Of a stretch of DNA of 64,000 nt, positions 19,820 to 29,930 are shown in pieces. Source of the DNA: Leclercia sp. S52. Its GTDB lineage: Bacteria; Pseudomonadota; Gammaproteobacteria; Enterobacterales; Enterobacteriaceae. Every line of letters starts with the position of its first letter. Within the stretch, counting starts at the first letter, position 1. A model generated the notes under the pieces. It was not told the DNA's origin, did no database searches, and saw only the letters and a list, made by a program, of their open reading frames with translations. The position numbers and the translations under genes were made by a program. Location of the stretch: NCBI RefSeq assembly GCF_039727615.1, contig NZ_CP152474.1, positions 3,038,001-3,102,000 of the forward strand. The letters run 5' to 3'.

Positions 19820-20371
19820 TTAATATATATCAGAAGTTGTTTCGCGGTGGACTTTCTGCTTCGGCGTCACCGGCATTTGCGTTTTAAATTGCGCATACTT
19901 GCGCAGCGCAATCCGGTAGTTGTTGGTGCTGGTCGCCGGCAGCCACGGCTCCAGATTCTCATCCAGATAACCGCTGGTCAGTAAATCACGGGAGATACGC
20001 TGCGTGGTCAGGTGCTGACCCAGGCGACGCAGACGCACGACATATTCGCGCACCGTGCCGTGGCTCATCTCTGTTTGCTCAAACAGGAATTGCTTAAAGC
20101 CGATGATATCGAAAAAGTCGCTCTGCTCTTTGCAGTGCAGATCGCCACAAAAACGACATAACGCCACCCACTCTTTCTGCTCTTCCAGCCATCCGGCTTC
20201 ATCCAGCAAAGTATCGAGACGGGAAATCGCAATTTTATTGACGATTTCTCCGCGACGAACCAGCGTGATACGGTCGAGCAATTTATGGCAATGGGCGCAA
20301 TGCGTCTGGCTGTGCTTAAAGTCTTTCAGGTAGCGGCTTAATGGCCGTCTTTTAGATTGCTGCACCGTCAT
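19820..20371 (-). CDS. fliZ: Motility regulator FliZ
   Basis: FliZ is a DNA-binding regulator that represses RpoS-dependent promoters and supports flagellar gene expression through FlhDC. The 183-residue protein has an N-terminal CxxC-rich part (HCAHCHKLLDR and CRFCGDLHC). The central helical region resembles the core-binding domain of tyrosine recombinases (EYVVRLRRLGQHL). It follows fliA on the same strand with a 55-base gap. The C-terminal TSDIY end matches the family. Confidence 0.96.
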   Translation of the reverse strand: MTVQQSKRRPLSRYLKDFKHSQTHCAHCHKLLDRITLVRRGEIVNKIAISRLDTLLDEAGWLEEQKEWVALCRFCGDLHCKEQSDFFDIIGFKQFLFEQTEMSHGTVREYVVRLRRLGQHLTTQRISRDLLTSGYLDENLEPWLPATSTNNYRIALRKYAQFKTQMPVTPKQKVHRETTSDIY

Positions 20372-20426
20372 GATAACTCCTGGTTGTCAATACGTTGTGC
20401 GGCACTTAACGGGTGATATGGATCAC

Positions 20427-21146
20427 CTATAACTTACCCAGCTTAGTACGTAAGCGTTTAATGGCCTGGCTGTGCAGCTGGCTAACCCGCGACTCCCCTA
20501 CTTCCAGCACGGCGCCAATCTCTTTAAGATTGAGCTCCTCCTGGTAATAGAGGGTCAGCACCAGCTGCTCGCGTTCCGGTAAAGCTTCGATGGCTTCCAT
20601 CACGCGCTGGCGTACATTGCCTTCCATTAACTGGTGCAACGGGTTTTCCTGCTGATGATCGTCCGTCACCAGTTCGATGCTATCGCCATGCTCTTCGCGC
20701 CACTCGTCATAGGAGAAGAGCTGGCTATTGTTGGTATCGAGCAACATCTGGCGATAGTCAGCCGTGGTGATCCCCAGACGCTCCGAAACTTCGGTTTCCG
20801 TCGCGTTACGTCCGAGCTCCTGCTCCAGCTGCCCCATTGCTTGCGCTACTTCGCGTGCATTGCGTCGAACGCTGCGCGGCACCCAATCACGGCTGCGCAG
20901 TTCGTCGAGCATCGCACCACGAATACGCTGTACTGCGTAAGTCGTAAATGCCGTTCCTTGCAGAGCGTCGTACCGGTCAACTGCATTCAATAACCCGATA
21001 CCGCCCGCTTGTAGCAGATCGTCCAGTTCCACACTCGCCGGTAGCCGCACCTGAAGCCGCAATGCTTCATGTCGCACCAGCGGAACATAACGCTGCCACA
21101 GCGAGTGTTTATCCATTACACCTTCAGCGGTATAGAGTGAATTCAC
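20427..21146 (-). CDS. fliA: Flagellar sigma factor FliA (sigma-28)
   Basis: FliA is the RNA polymerase sigma factor for late flagellar genes. The 239-residue protein matches E. coli FliA almost throughout. It has region 2 (GGIGLLNAVDRYD and RIRGAMLDELRSRDWVPR), region 3 and the region 4 HTH (LKEIGAVLEVGESRVSQLHSQA). The start is GTG at 21146, as in E. coli. Its promoter region holds a GCCGATAA element. Its targets in this window include the three fliC genes and fliD. Its activity is normally held by FlgM, which is outside this window. Confidence 0.98.
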   Translation of the reverse strand: MNSLYTAEGVMDKHSLWQRYVPLVRHEALRLQVRLPASVELDDLLQAGGIGLLNAVDRYDALQGTAFTTYAVQRIRGAMLDELRSRDWVPRSVRRNAREVAQAMGQLEQELGRNATETEVSERLGITTADYRQMLLDTNNSQLFSYDEWREEHGDSIELVTDDHQQENPLHQLMEGNVRQRVMEAIEALPEREQLVLTLYYQEELNLKEIGAVLEVGESRVSQLHSQAIKRLRTKLGKL

Positions 21147-21171
21147 GATAAACAGCCCTGCGTTAGTTGAG

Positions 21172-21198
21172 TTATCGGCATGATTATCCGTTTCTGGA
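21172..21198 (-). promoter_or_regulatory. Sigma-28 promoter of fliA
   Basis: GCCGATAA, a perfect sigma-28 -10 element, lies on the minus strand at 21172-21179. The -35 side is weak (AGAAACGG region in place of TAAA). fliA autoregulation through such a promoter is known in E. coli and Salmonella. Confidence 0.6.
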
Positions 21199-21254
21199 GG
21201 GGTTTTAATCGTGTGAATAGTGGGTGAAATGGGGGGTTATTTAGGATTTTTCCC

Positions 21255-21280
21255 GTTAAGGATCCTAATGGATCCTTAAC
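21255..21280. repeat. Perfect 11-bp inverted repeat downstream of the aminotransferase gene
   Basis: GTTAAGGATCC and GGATCCTTAAC flank a TAAT loop. It lies between the aminotransferase stop and the fliA upstream region. There is no T-tract, so it is either a weak terminator for the incoming minus-strand transcript or an operator-like palindrome. Confidence 0.5.
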
Positions 21281-21400
21281 GAACGGGCATTCCGGAGCCG
21301 ATTTGGTCGCGCCGAAGAGACCCGCTTTTATTACCCCATCACCTGCACGTTTAACAAATGCCGAGATATTAAATGGTTACGCGGGTTGCCGAGCGCGCGC

Positions 21401-22564
21401 TCATCCTGCGCATTTTACAAGATTGAATGCAGCATCATTGCTGTGGCTGCGGAGCGTGGCCGCCCGTTTAATGGTCTCAACAATGCGCAGCTGATCCTGT
21501 ACCGAAAGCCCCGGATAAATGGGTAGGCACAGCACCTCATCGGCAATCTTATTGGCGTAGGGCAGATTCTCTGGCGAGGAGGTCGGTAAGCCACGGTACA
21601 TCGCGAAGGAGCTGATCAGCGGGAAGAAATAGCGCCGGGTATAAATGTTCTCCGTTTTGAGGAGCTCATACACGTCGTCCCGGCTCAGGGGGAAGGTTTT
21701 CTTGATCAGGATCGGGAAGTAGGCGTAGTTCCAGCTCACGTTCTCCGGAACCTGAATCAGATCGATATCTTCGATATCGGCCAGCAGTTCGGTATAGCGT
21801 TGATAGATCGACGCTCTTTCGCTTAGCGCAGCATCAACATGTTTGAGTTGCAGCAGCCCAAATGCGGCTTCCACCTCATTCATTTTGGCGTTAATTCCTG
21901 GCGCGACGACCCGGGTCTCACCGGCAAAACCAAAGTTTTTCAGGTAATCAATACGCTGCTTGGTGGCCGCATCGTGGCACACAATGGCCCCGCCTTCGAA
22001 GGTATTAAACACTTTCGTGGCGTGGAAGCTCAGCACCGAGAGATCCCCTTGATTAAGAATGCTGACGCCATCCTGCCGCACGCCAAAGGCATGGGCCGCG
22101 TCATAGATGACCTTCAGGCCATAGGCGTCTGCGATCTGCTGAATTTTGTTCATTTCGCAGGGGATACCGTAGCAGTGCACCGGCATGATGGCGGTGGTCT
22201 GCGGGGTGATCAGCTCTTCCACGCGACGGGGATCGATATTAAAGGTGTCAGGATCGATGTCCGCAAATACCGGCGTCAGGCCATTCCACAAAAGCGTATG
22301 TGAAGTAGCAACGAAGGAGTACGGGGTGGTAATCACCTCCCCGGTGACGCGCAGCGCCTGCAGGGCGGTTAACAGCGCCAGAGTTCCATTCGCAAACAGG
22401 CAGATGTATTTCACGCCGAGGTAGTCCGCCAGCGCTGCTTCCAGCTGCTGATGAAACTCCCCACCGTTAGTCAGCACTTTGCTGTGCCAGATTTTTTCCA
22501 GGTAGGGGATAAACTCCTCCAGAGGGGGGAGCAACGGACTGGTGACATACACGTTATCACTCAT
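21401..22564 (-). CDS. DegT/DnrJ/EryC1-family PLP sugar aminotransferase
   Basis: This is a 387-residue type-I-fold PLP enzyme that usually transfers an amino group to a nucleotide-linked keto-sugar. FANGTLALLTALQAL binds the cofactor phosphate, VIYDAAHAFG has the Asp that contacts the pyridine nitrogen, and the PLP lysine is in LSFHATKVFNTFEGG. It resembles VioA, FdtB and QdtB-type enzymes for 4-amino or 3-amino dideoxysugars, but which one is not decided. It lies between fliA and two giant glycosyltransferases next to the flagellin genes, which suggests a role in an amino-sugar attached to flagellin. There is no matching dehydratase or nucleotidyltransferase here. These would come from elsewhere. 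Confidence 0.88.
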   Translation of the reverse strand: MSDNVYVTSPLLPPLEEFIPYLEKIWHSKVLTNGGEFHQQLEAALADYLGVKYICLFANGTLALLTALQALRVTGEVITTPYSFVATSHTLLWNGLTPVFADIDPDTFNIDPRRVEELITPQTTAIMPVHCYGIPCEMNKIQQIADAYGLKVIYDAAHAFGVRQDGVSILNQGDLSVLSFHATKVFNTFEGGAIVCHDAATKQRIDYLKNFGFAGETRVVAPGINAKMNEVEAAFGLLQLKHVDAALSERASIYQRYTELLADIEDIDLIQVPENVSWNYAYFPILIKKTFPLSRDDVYELLKTENIYTRRYFFPLISSFAMYRGLPTSSPENLPYANKIADEVLCLPIYPGLSVQDQLRIVETIKRAATLRSHSNDAAFNLVKCAG

Positions 22565-22684
22565 AAGAGAACCTGTGGAATGAGGGGATTATCACCAATC
22601 ATAACGACATCATCTGCTGAGCTATCGGTAAAACAAGGCGTCTTTCGAGGGGTAATTACGGGGAACGACGTAAAAAGCATGGCA

Positions 22685-22705
22685 GGCGCTCCGAAGAGCG
22701 CCTTT
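22685..22705. terminator. Hairpin after the glycosyltransferase gene
   Basis: AGGCGCTC, loop CGAA and GAGCGCCT form a stem with a stable tetraloop, directly after the minus-strand glycosyltransferase stop. The T-tract is short on both strands. Confidence 0.5.
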
Positions 22706-22707
22706 TA

Positions 22708-25700
22708 TTACATAAACAGCGACTGGATGAGGGCCGGCACGCTGTGCGGGTTCCAGACATAAGGCTGGAGATCCGTGGCTGAGACTTCAGGGGTTAGCCC
22801 TGATAACAGCGCCTGCTGCCATTGCTGCGGATCGGCTTTCAGGCGCAGAATCGGCAGATCGTTGCGCAGTGAAGGGACGTCGCTGGCAATCACCACGCAG
22901 CCGCTGGCGGCAAGCTGTACGGCGAGATAGTCATCTTTAAAGCGATTATGGTCGCTGTTTTGCCGGAACAGAACCGCCGTGTGAATACGTAACGCGCGCA
23001 GCTGTCCGGAAGAAATGCCCCCGTTCTGCCAGCGAACCGTCTCCGCCACCAGCGGCAGCCAGGCTTTTGGCCAGCTCCCCAGCAGTACCCAGTCCAGGTT
23101 TTGCCGGGTGGCGGCGATAATCCGCCCCATAAACTCACGCTCTTTTTCCGATAATGTTCCGGGTATACACAAGACGCGCCTGCGCTCAGCCGGCGCAGGC
23201 ATAGCCTCTGTAGCCTCTTCCCGCGCCAGCAGTACCGGCAGACGCGCAACCGGCATTTTACGTTTAGCGAGCTGGATTTCACGCTCGGCGGACCAGGTGA
23301 GCCATTGCGAGACCACCGCGTCTGGTGACGGGCCGTTATTGACCGCACCGTCGCTTTCGGCCAGCGCGAGGACGCGCAGCGCAGACACAGAGTTTGCCGC
23401 GGCAAGCCGCCCCGAGAGCACCGCATCCGGTGCGCCGGTTAAGACGACGGTACCCGGTGCCGCGCGCAGAATTTCCGGCACGCTCAGCGTCGGGCTGGCG
23501 TGTTTAAGCAGAATCGTCCCGTCCTTTGCCAGCATCTGTAGCAGACAGGTCATGCGCTGGGTGTATTCCCCCGCCTCGCCGTTATTTATCAACAGCACGC
23601 AGGACTGCGCCGGGGAGAAACTCGCCAGCCAGTTTGCGGGGGCCAGGTCAGTGACGAAGAGCGGGTCCTGCAGATCGCAATGGCGGTTATAGGCCGGATC
23701 GTCGGTGAAATAGCGGGGAACGGAGGCCATCAGCGCCTGACGCTGCGCATTTCCGCTCACGCAGACCTGTTCACACAGGCGGGCATTATCGGAGGCCACC
23801 ACGCTGAACGGCGTCCAGACCGTGAGATAGCCCGAGGCGCTCAGCGTCAGGGAGGCCATAATGTCGATCGCATGCGCATCATCATAGCCGGCAGGCAGCC
23901 CCTCCACCCGTTGCCATGCCTCGCGCCGGATAAGCAGGCAGTTGCCGCTCAGCGCAGAGTAGTTTTGCTCGCACTGGTAGCGGGATAAATACCCCTCAGC
24001 CTGCCATGGCTCCCCCCTGCCCTGCGTGTCCCACCCAGCCCCTGGCACCCACAATCACCCCGGCGCTGAGCAGCCGTTGATCGGTGGTGATGATTTTAGG
24101 CCCAACGCAGCCCACTTCGGCACGCACCGCATGGCTCAGCAGGGTCTTAAGCCAGTTTTTGAGGACAAACAGCGTATGCAGATTGAGCAGCAACAGATAG
24201 TCCCCGGTCGCACTCTGCTCCAGGTAGTTCATCCTGCTGGCGTAGTTCTGCTGCGCCTCACACACCAGCACCTTCAGCGGCATCACCCCCCTGGATCTGG
24301 CGGATCACGTCGCGCATCGGCTCGCTGGCGTTTTCACTCACCGCCAGCAGGACCTCTTTGTGCGGCCAGTCGGTGTTGTTCATCAGGCTTTCCACACACC
24401 GCACCAGCAAGGCGGGATCGTCCCCGGCGTCCAGCAAAATGCTGACGGTTTCGTTCTCAGGGCGATGATAGGTCAGCCGCCAGGAGGCGTTATTCTGCCT
24501 CTCCAGCTGCGCGTCAGGGTATCCCCGCCGTTGCAGGTACGCTCCGAGGATCTGCTGCTCCTCCTCCGGGCTGTGCCGATCAAAGAGCGCGGCAGGCGCG
24601 ATCGTCATGACGTCCGCGATATGGCCGATACTGCCGGTGCCCCACTCCAGCAGGTAGTGAACGAGCAGTTCAGGCTCGAACGCGTGGCGAAGGTCAGGGT
24701 TAAACCCACCGGCCGCCAGCCAGCCCTCGCGACGGAACCAGACCCGACGCAGATAGCGGTGCGGGGAGGAGAGGAACAGATCCAGATTAAAATCGGGCTT
24801 GCGCACCGGAGTGACTTCGCCGTTTTCATGACGAATGGCTTCGTCGGTATAAATCGCCTGGCACTCTCCCGCCTCTGCCAGCATCTGACGCATCAGCCCA
24901 ACGCTGGCGGGCGCATATTCGATCCCCGCGTCAATACAGTGCAGCCAGTCAAATGCCCGGGCTTCGGCCAGCTGGGTCAGGCATGCCACCCACTCATTCG
25001 CCCCAACCACGCAGGCATTAAAGGCGCTGAGATCTACGTCAGACTCCGAGGCCACCAGCAGGACGGTGTGCGTATCCACGCCCTGCTGCGCAAGGGAGCT
25101 GAGCGAGGTGGAGATCGCGCTCGCCTGCGCGCCCTGACACAGGATCACATGCAGCAGCACCGTTTGCGCGGTCACAGCCTGCGGCAGCGTGCGCTGCGTC
25201 AGCCAGCCGCCGAAGGAGGCGCCAAACTGTTCATCGTGCTGCTGCTGCGCTTTTGCCTGCGTCAGTGCCAGGAAGTTGTCCAGCTGCGTCTCACTCAAAC
25301 GTCTCTTAACCAACATTAGCTCGCGCACACTGGGCAAATTCGCGCGAACTTCCGCAAGTGCTTGTGGTGAATCGGAATAACTGTAGCCAGCGCCAATATC
25401 CTTTAAGGTTTGCTCATTTACCGCATAATTTTCATAACCAGGGGCACGCAATGCCACAACGGGGCAACCGCACAGGTTTGCCAGTAAGCACGTTCCCCCT
25501 GATTCATATGTATAGAGTACCCTCCCCCGTTTCAGCAGTGCGCCTAGCTCATTTAGCGGTAGAGGGTTTTGCATCGACAGCACTGTAATATTTTCAGGCA
25601 ATGAACCGAAATCGATGGCAGATACTGGAATTCGGTTCAGATAAAGAAAATCCATATCTTTTACCGGGTTGTCATCTTCAAAGAAGGAGAGGTCATAGCT

Positions 25701-26099
25701 CTCAATGCCCAGAATATTAAGATTTGGTTCTTTATCCGCAAACTCAGGCCGATACCAGAAAAAGAGATCCTCCGGCCCCGCCTCAAGTGAATTGCCCATA
25801 ATCACCCCTTCCCTGTTCAACATATAGCGAACAACAACGGGAGCAGAGAAAGGGTTGCCGGTTGTCACTTCCGGATAAACGGCAATCCAGGGTTTACCAG
25901 TAGACATTATCTGGCTATACGCCTCTTCCTTCAGCGCCGGGGCATTCCATTCTTCATTGACGGTGCAGCCTACCATCCAGGCGCTCCCACCCCGCTCATT
26001 GATGAGATGACACAGGCGGTGCAGCACCTGGATACCGAGCGATGACTCCCGATAGTCGGGTGCCGCGATGAGATAAGGGTATTGAGCGGTAAACATCAT
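22708..26099 (-). CDS. Large multidomain glycosyltransferase, frame broken twice by extra G
   Basis: As given this gene is three overlapping frames (26099-24258, 24286-23996, 24054-22708). Removing one G from each of two G6 runs (plus-strand C6 at 24286-24291 and 24012-24017) joins them as IRQIQGVMPLKVLV and HAGQGEPWQAEGY into one protein of 1129 residues. The N-terminal 300 residues look like a GT-B type domain (RVLYTYESGGTCLLANLCGCPVV split over its motif). A tandem of GT2-like domains follows, with a YTDEAI motif and the GNCLLIRREAW stretch typical of GT2 enzymes. A further GT-B-like part is at the C-terminus. It is paired with the 1212-residue homologous enzyme upstream. Likely role: building a glycan on flagellin. 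The acceptor is inferred from position only. Confidence 0.75.
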
Positions 26100-26117
26100 G
26101 CGTAATCCTGTGTCATA

Positions 26118-29100
26118 TCAGAAATCCAGCCAGCCGTGACGCCAGTCATCGAGCCCGCCCTCGCGCAGATACCAGTCGCGATGCACCGCTTCACGCAGCG
26201 CATCGCCCTGCTTTGTGCGGTAGTCGGCATCATGCAGATAGAGCTGAACGGCGTTCAACCAGTCCTTGTAGCGGTTTTCCACCAGGGTCACCGGCAGGCC
26301 GCAACGGTACGGGGCAATATCGGTGGCGATAATGGGTACCCCGCAGGTGCCGATCTCCAGCAGGCGTAAGTTGCTTTTGCACTCGTTGAACTGGTTACTT
26401 TCCAGCGGCACCAGCGCAAGGTCGAGATTGAGGTTCGCCAGCTTCTCCGGGTACATCTCAAACGGCACGCCAGGGTGGAATTCGCACTGGACGTTGCGCG
26501 GTTTCATCCCCATAAATACCCACTCCACCTGGTTTTCAAGGGCTTTGATCAGCGGCTCGATGATCTGCAGATCGCCGGTGTGGGTACTTCCCCCCGCCCA
26601 GCCCACACGCAGTTTTTTACCGCTGCCGCGCTGGCTTTGCAGATGTCCCCACAGATCGGGTGCCAGCCGGTTTTGCGCGATACGGATATCCTGATGAAAA
26701 CGGCTGTAGGCCTCGGCAAGCGGCGCGGTGGAGACCACCACCCGGTCTGCGCTCTCAAGGATTTTGCGGAAGCTTTTGACGATGTGCTGCGGGTAACTGC
26801 TGCGGTTGCCGTTTTTCAACGGCACGTTGAGCAGGAAGTCATCATACTCAATGATGATTTTGGCATCACAGACGTTGCGCAGCTGGGTAATGATGTCGGG
26901 GAAACGGCTGCCGGTGAGCGACTCCAGGACGATGACATCCGGCTGCTGCTGGGCGGCCTCCATCACGCCAGGGATGGTATTGATAAGGCCCCCTTCCAGC
27001 ATCAGGTGACTTTCCATCGCTTTGAACGGCTGCATAACGCGGTAGTTGCCGCACCCGTTCCAGTCAACGTGATGCGCCAGCACCACCGGGAGCGGACGGC
27101 CAGGCAGCGGGGCATGCAGGCGCGCGCTGCTCTCGCTCAGGGTAAAAGGCGCCCCCGTTTTTTGCATCAGCGGGTGGTACGACGGATCCTTCAGCAGACC
27201 CGCTTTCCACTCATCACGCAGTTGGACGTAGTGTTCCAGCATCGGGCGCTCCGGCACCTGGTATTTCCCGGCCAGCATCCGCGTTGCGCCACCCATGTGC
27301 TTCACGCGGGCGAACGGCGTCCAGACGTTCAGATAACCCTGCTGCTGCAGACGTAACCCCAGGTCCACATCGGCGAAATAGATCGGATAACGCTCCTGGG
27401 TAAAGCCGTTAATCGCGAAGAAGATCTCTTTGCGGATCATCAGACAGGATCCGCTGACGGCCGCCACGTTGCGCGGCGTCTTTAAATAGTTCTGGAAGCC
27501 ATGGCTCTGGGGATCCGCGCCGTCAAAGGCCACCTCCACGCCATTCTGGACGCCCAACAGATAGCCACCGTGCTGGATCCGGCCATCCTGGTACTCCAGC
27601 CGGGCACCTACTACCCCTACCTCCGGGCGCAACGCTTGCTCCAGCAGCGCCTCCAGCCAGTCGCCGTCAATAATTTCACAGTCGTTGTCCAGGAAGACCA
27701 GCACCTCGCCGCGGGCCTGCTGTGCCGCCGCATTGCCCATTTCGGCAAAATTAAAGGGCGCATCGTAATGCAGGACACGGATCTGCTCCAGACCCAGCCC
27801 GGCGAGATCGTTCAGGAAACGGCAGGCATCCTCGTCAGCCGACTGGTTATCGACAATCAGAAGTTCGTAGTGCGTATAGCGCGTTTTTTCCATCAGGCTT
27901 TCGATACAGCGCTGGATCAGGGCAAAGCGATCGCGCGTCGGGATCACGATCGACACCCGCGGTGTGGCGCTCCACTGGTAGCGCAGGCGGGGAAGCGATT
28001 CTGCCAGCCCGGTATCAAAGGAGGCGGAGATACCGAGGCGCGTCAGGTGCGCCAGCACGCTCTGCTGGCATTGCGCGATAACGTCAGGATCTTCGCTCCA
28101 GGCGGTGGCCAGCGCCGGGTTTTCCACCAGCACTTCCGGGACATGTGCCAGCGCCACCAGCCCCTGCCGTTCAATCAGACGCCAGAGCAGATCAATCATC
28201 GCGCAATCCGGGTAGCGCCCATCGATGCCCCCCACCGCTTTCGCATGTTCCCGGTTAACCAGCATCACCTGGCCGATGTAGGGCTGACTGCGGAGCAGAT
28301 CAATATTGACTCCGGGACGCAGCACCACCATCGGCTCGCTGTTTGCCTGGTGTGTCATTTCATCGCAATAGAACGCACTGGCGTCAGGCTGATTGATGCC
28401 CTGCTCCATAAATCGCAGCAAGGCATCATCCCGCAGGGTGAATCCTTCCGGGATCACCAGCAGCATCCGGGCGTCACGCTGCTCAAGCAGCGTATTCAGA
28501 TCAGCGACGGACGGAACCACGTCCAGCGACTGCGGCGACAGTGATTGCGATACCAGCGAGGCCAACGTGCGCTGGCACGCGGCGCTGTGCTCGTCACGGG
28601 CAATTACCGCCACCCCGATGCTGGCCTGCTCGGGCAGCGCCTGAGCAAAGGAGCGCAGCGCCTCGCGACGCGCAGGGGTAATTTTACGGTCGTCCAGCCA
28701 GCGCGGAATAGAGTACTGCCGGGCCTGCTGGGCCAGCATCGCCTTGCTGTGGAAGGATAAGGTGTAGCGCTCTTTTTCCGTCAGCACATGTTCCGTCGGC
28801 GCAGGCAGCTCATCGATCAGCCCGGCGAGGTGCAAATTGAGATCCCAGCGGGTCAGGAACGACTGCCGGTGGCTGTTCGCCCAGTCAGCGGCTCGTTCGT
28901 ATCCGGCGGTCAGTAGCTCAAGCCACTCCTTCGCCCCCGGGCAAAAACGGAGCGAGGCCCCGGAAAAGGCATTGCGCTCATAGCGAGGCAGGTTGTCATC
29001 ATTGAGATAGCCTTCGACGTAGCCATCCTGTGCCAGGAATACCGGAATGCCGAGCGCCAGGGCCTTCGCCGCAGGCTGGTCGGTGGTGATAACCACGTCA

Positions 29101-29756
29101 TACCCGGCGAGCCACTCCGGCTCAATTCCCCGCACCTGTTGCGACAGGTCGAGCCATTCAAACTGAATGTTCGCCCGGGCGGCGTGCTGCTGAACCACGT
29201 ACATTTCGGTGGACATCTTTTCGGCAATGTAGAGCATTTTTTGCAGCGGTCGCGCGGGCGTAGCGCGCTCAACGTCCGCAAAACGAGACGGGATCACCCA
29301 TGGGAAGATCCGCAGCTTGCTCTCTTCAATGCCGGTCTGCAGGAGCACTGGATGACTTAGCTCGCACAGCCCCAGTACCGCGCTCGCCAGCCGGTTCTCC
29401 AGCTCTGCGCCCCAGGGGATATAAACGTCGTTGTAATCGGTGTAGTGACGGAAAATAAACGCCCCGGTCGTGCGTTGCGTCGTCAGCGCGCTCAGCAATT
29501 TTTCACTGAAAAAGCCCTTCACGATCCAGATCAGATCGTAGTGGGATCCCGGCTCACCGCTGGCGTCAACGATCGTTTGAAAGTGCGGATCGCCCGCCAG
29601 ACGATCGAGTTCGGGCTGCAGCATTTTGCCGGCTGAGGAGGTGCATAACGTGACGTGCCACTCTTTTGCCAGCAGCGCGTCGGCAATGTCGATAATTTCC
29701 GTGTTAGCGGGAGACCAGGCGTCAAACTTATCAACGCTAATCAAAATTCCAGGCAT
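26118..29756 (-). CDS. Giant multidomain glycosyltransferase (GT-B, GT2, GT-B)
   Basis: This is an intact 1212-residue protein with no signal peptide, so it is cytoplasmic. Residues 1-340 look like a GT-B fold (TTDQPAAKALALGIPVFLAQ). A degenerate GT2-like segment follows. A complete GT2 domain starts near residue 600 (VSIVIPTRDRF) with the metal-binding motif FLDNDCEI near 690 and the GSCLMIRKEIF and YFADVDLGLRL motifs. The last 310 residues form a GT4-like domain (RVGWAGGSTHTGD, LLEIGTCGVPIIATDIAPYR). Such multi-activity enzymes can extend a chain by several sugars. It lies between the flagellin terminator and a second large enzyme 18 bases downstream, so it is probably co-transcribed and part of a flagellin-modification unit. 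Confidence 0.8.
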   Translation of the reverse strand: MPGILISVDKFDAWSPANTEIIDIADALLAKEWHVTLCTSSAGKMLQPELDRLAGDPHFQTIVDASGEPGSHYDLIWIVKGFFSEKLLSALTTQRTTGAFIFRHYTDYNDVYIPWGAELENRLASAVLGLCELSHPVLLQTGIEESKLRIFPWVIPSRFADVERATPARPLQKMLYIAEKMSTEMYVVQQHAARANIQFEWLDLSQQVRGIEPEWLAGYDVVITTDQPAAKALALGIPVFLAQDGYVEGYLNDDNLPRYERNAFSGASLRFCPGAKEWLELLTAGYERAADWANSHRQSFLTRWDLNLHLAGLIDELPAPTEHVLTEKERYTLSFHSKAMLAQQARQYSIPRWLDDRKITPARREALRSFAQALPEQASIGVAVIARDEHSAACQRTLASLVSQSLSPQSLDVVPSVADLNTLLEQRDARMLLVIPEGFTLRDDALLRFMEQGINQPDASAFYCDEMTHQANSEPMVVLRPGVNIDLLRSQPYIGQVMLVNREHAKAVGGIDGRYPDCAMIDLLWRLIERQGLVALAHVPEVLVENPALATAWSEDPDVIAQCQQSVLAHLTRLGISASFDTGLAESLPRLRYQWSATPRVSIVIPTRDRFALIQRCIESLMEKTRYTHYELLIVDNQSADEDACRFLNDLAGLGLEQIRVLHYDAPFNFAEMGNAAAQQARGEVLVFLDNDCEIIDGDWLEALLEQALRPEVGVVGARLEYQDGRIQHGGYLLGVQNGVEVAFDGADPQSHGFQNYLKTPRNVAAVSGSCLMIRKEIFFAINGFTQERYPIYFADVDLGLRLQQQGYLNVWTPFARVKHMGGATRMLAGKYQVPERPMLEHYVQLRDEWKAGLLKDPSYHPLMQKTGAPFTLSESSARLHAPLPGRPLPVVLAHHVDWNGCGNYRVMQPFKAMESHLMLEGGLINTIPGVMEAAQQQPDVIVLESLTGSRFPDIITQLRNVCDAKIIIEYDDFLLNVPLKNGNRSSYPQHIVKSFRKILESADRVVVSTAPLAEAYSRFHQDIRIAQNRLAPDLWGHLQSQRGSGKKLRVGWAGGSTHTGDLQIIEPLIKALENQVEWVFMGMKPRNVQCEFHPGVPFEMYPEKLANLNLDLALVPLESNQFNECKSNLRLLEIGTCGVPIIATDIAPYRCGLPVTLVENRYKDWLNAVQLYLHDADYRTKQGDALREAVHRDWYLREGGLDDWRHGWLDF

Positions 29757-29885
29757 TTTTTGTCCTCAGCGTCGATAGGGAGACGCATCCAGGCCTATTT
29801 TCGGTAATACGATATTTTGCGCGGAAACGAAAAGTTCGAGAGGAAAAGCACGGGAACGAAACGGGGTTAAATCTGGCGATTGGGC

Positions 29886-29914
29886 AAAAAAAAAGGCATC
29901 CGAAGATGCCTTTT
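29886..29914 (-). terminator. Terminator of flagellin gene 1
   Basis: AAAGGCATC, loop CGAA and GATGCCTTT form a stem followed on the minus strand by nine T. A strong intrinsic terminator, it should insulate the glycosyltransferase genes from flagellin transcription. Confidence 0.9.
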
Positions 29915-29930
29915 ATGCGCGTTATAAAAA

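Noticed and set aside
22622..22650. Possible sigma-28 promoter for the aminotransferase gene (ACCGATAG on the minus strand)
   Set aside because: The -35 side at 15 bases is not TAAA-like and the -10 has two mismatches. Too weak to list as a feature.
22708..24291. Phase variation of the glycosyltransferase by poly-G slippage
   Set aside because: Phase-variable tracts are usually longer than six, and the same G6 change occurs in housekeeping genes and a tRNA in this window.
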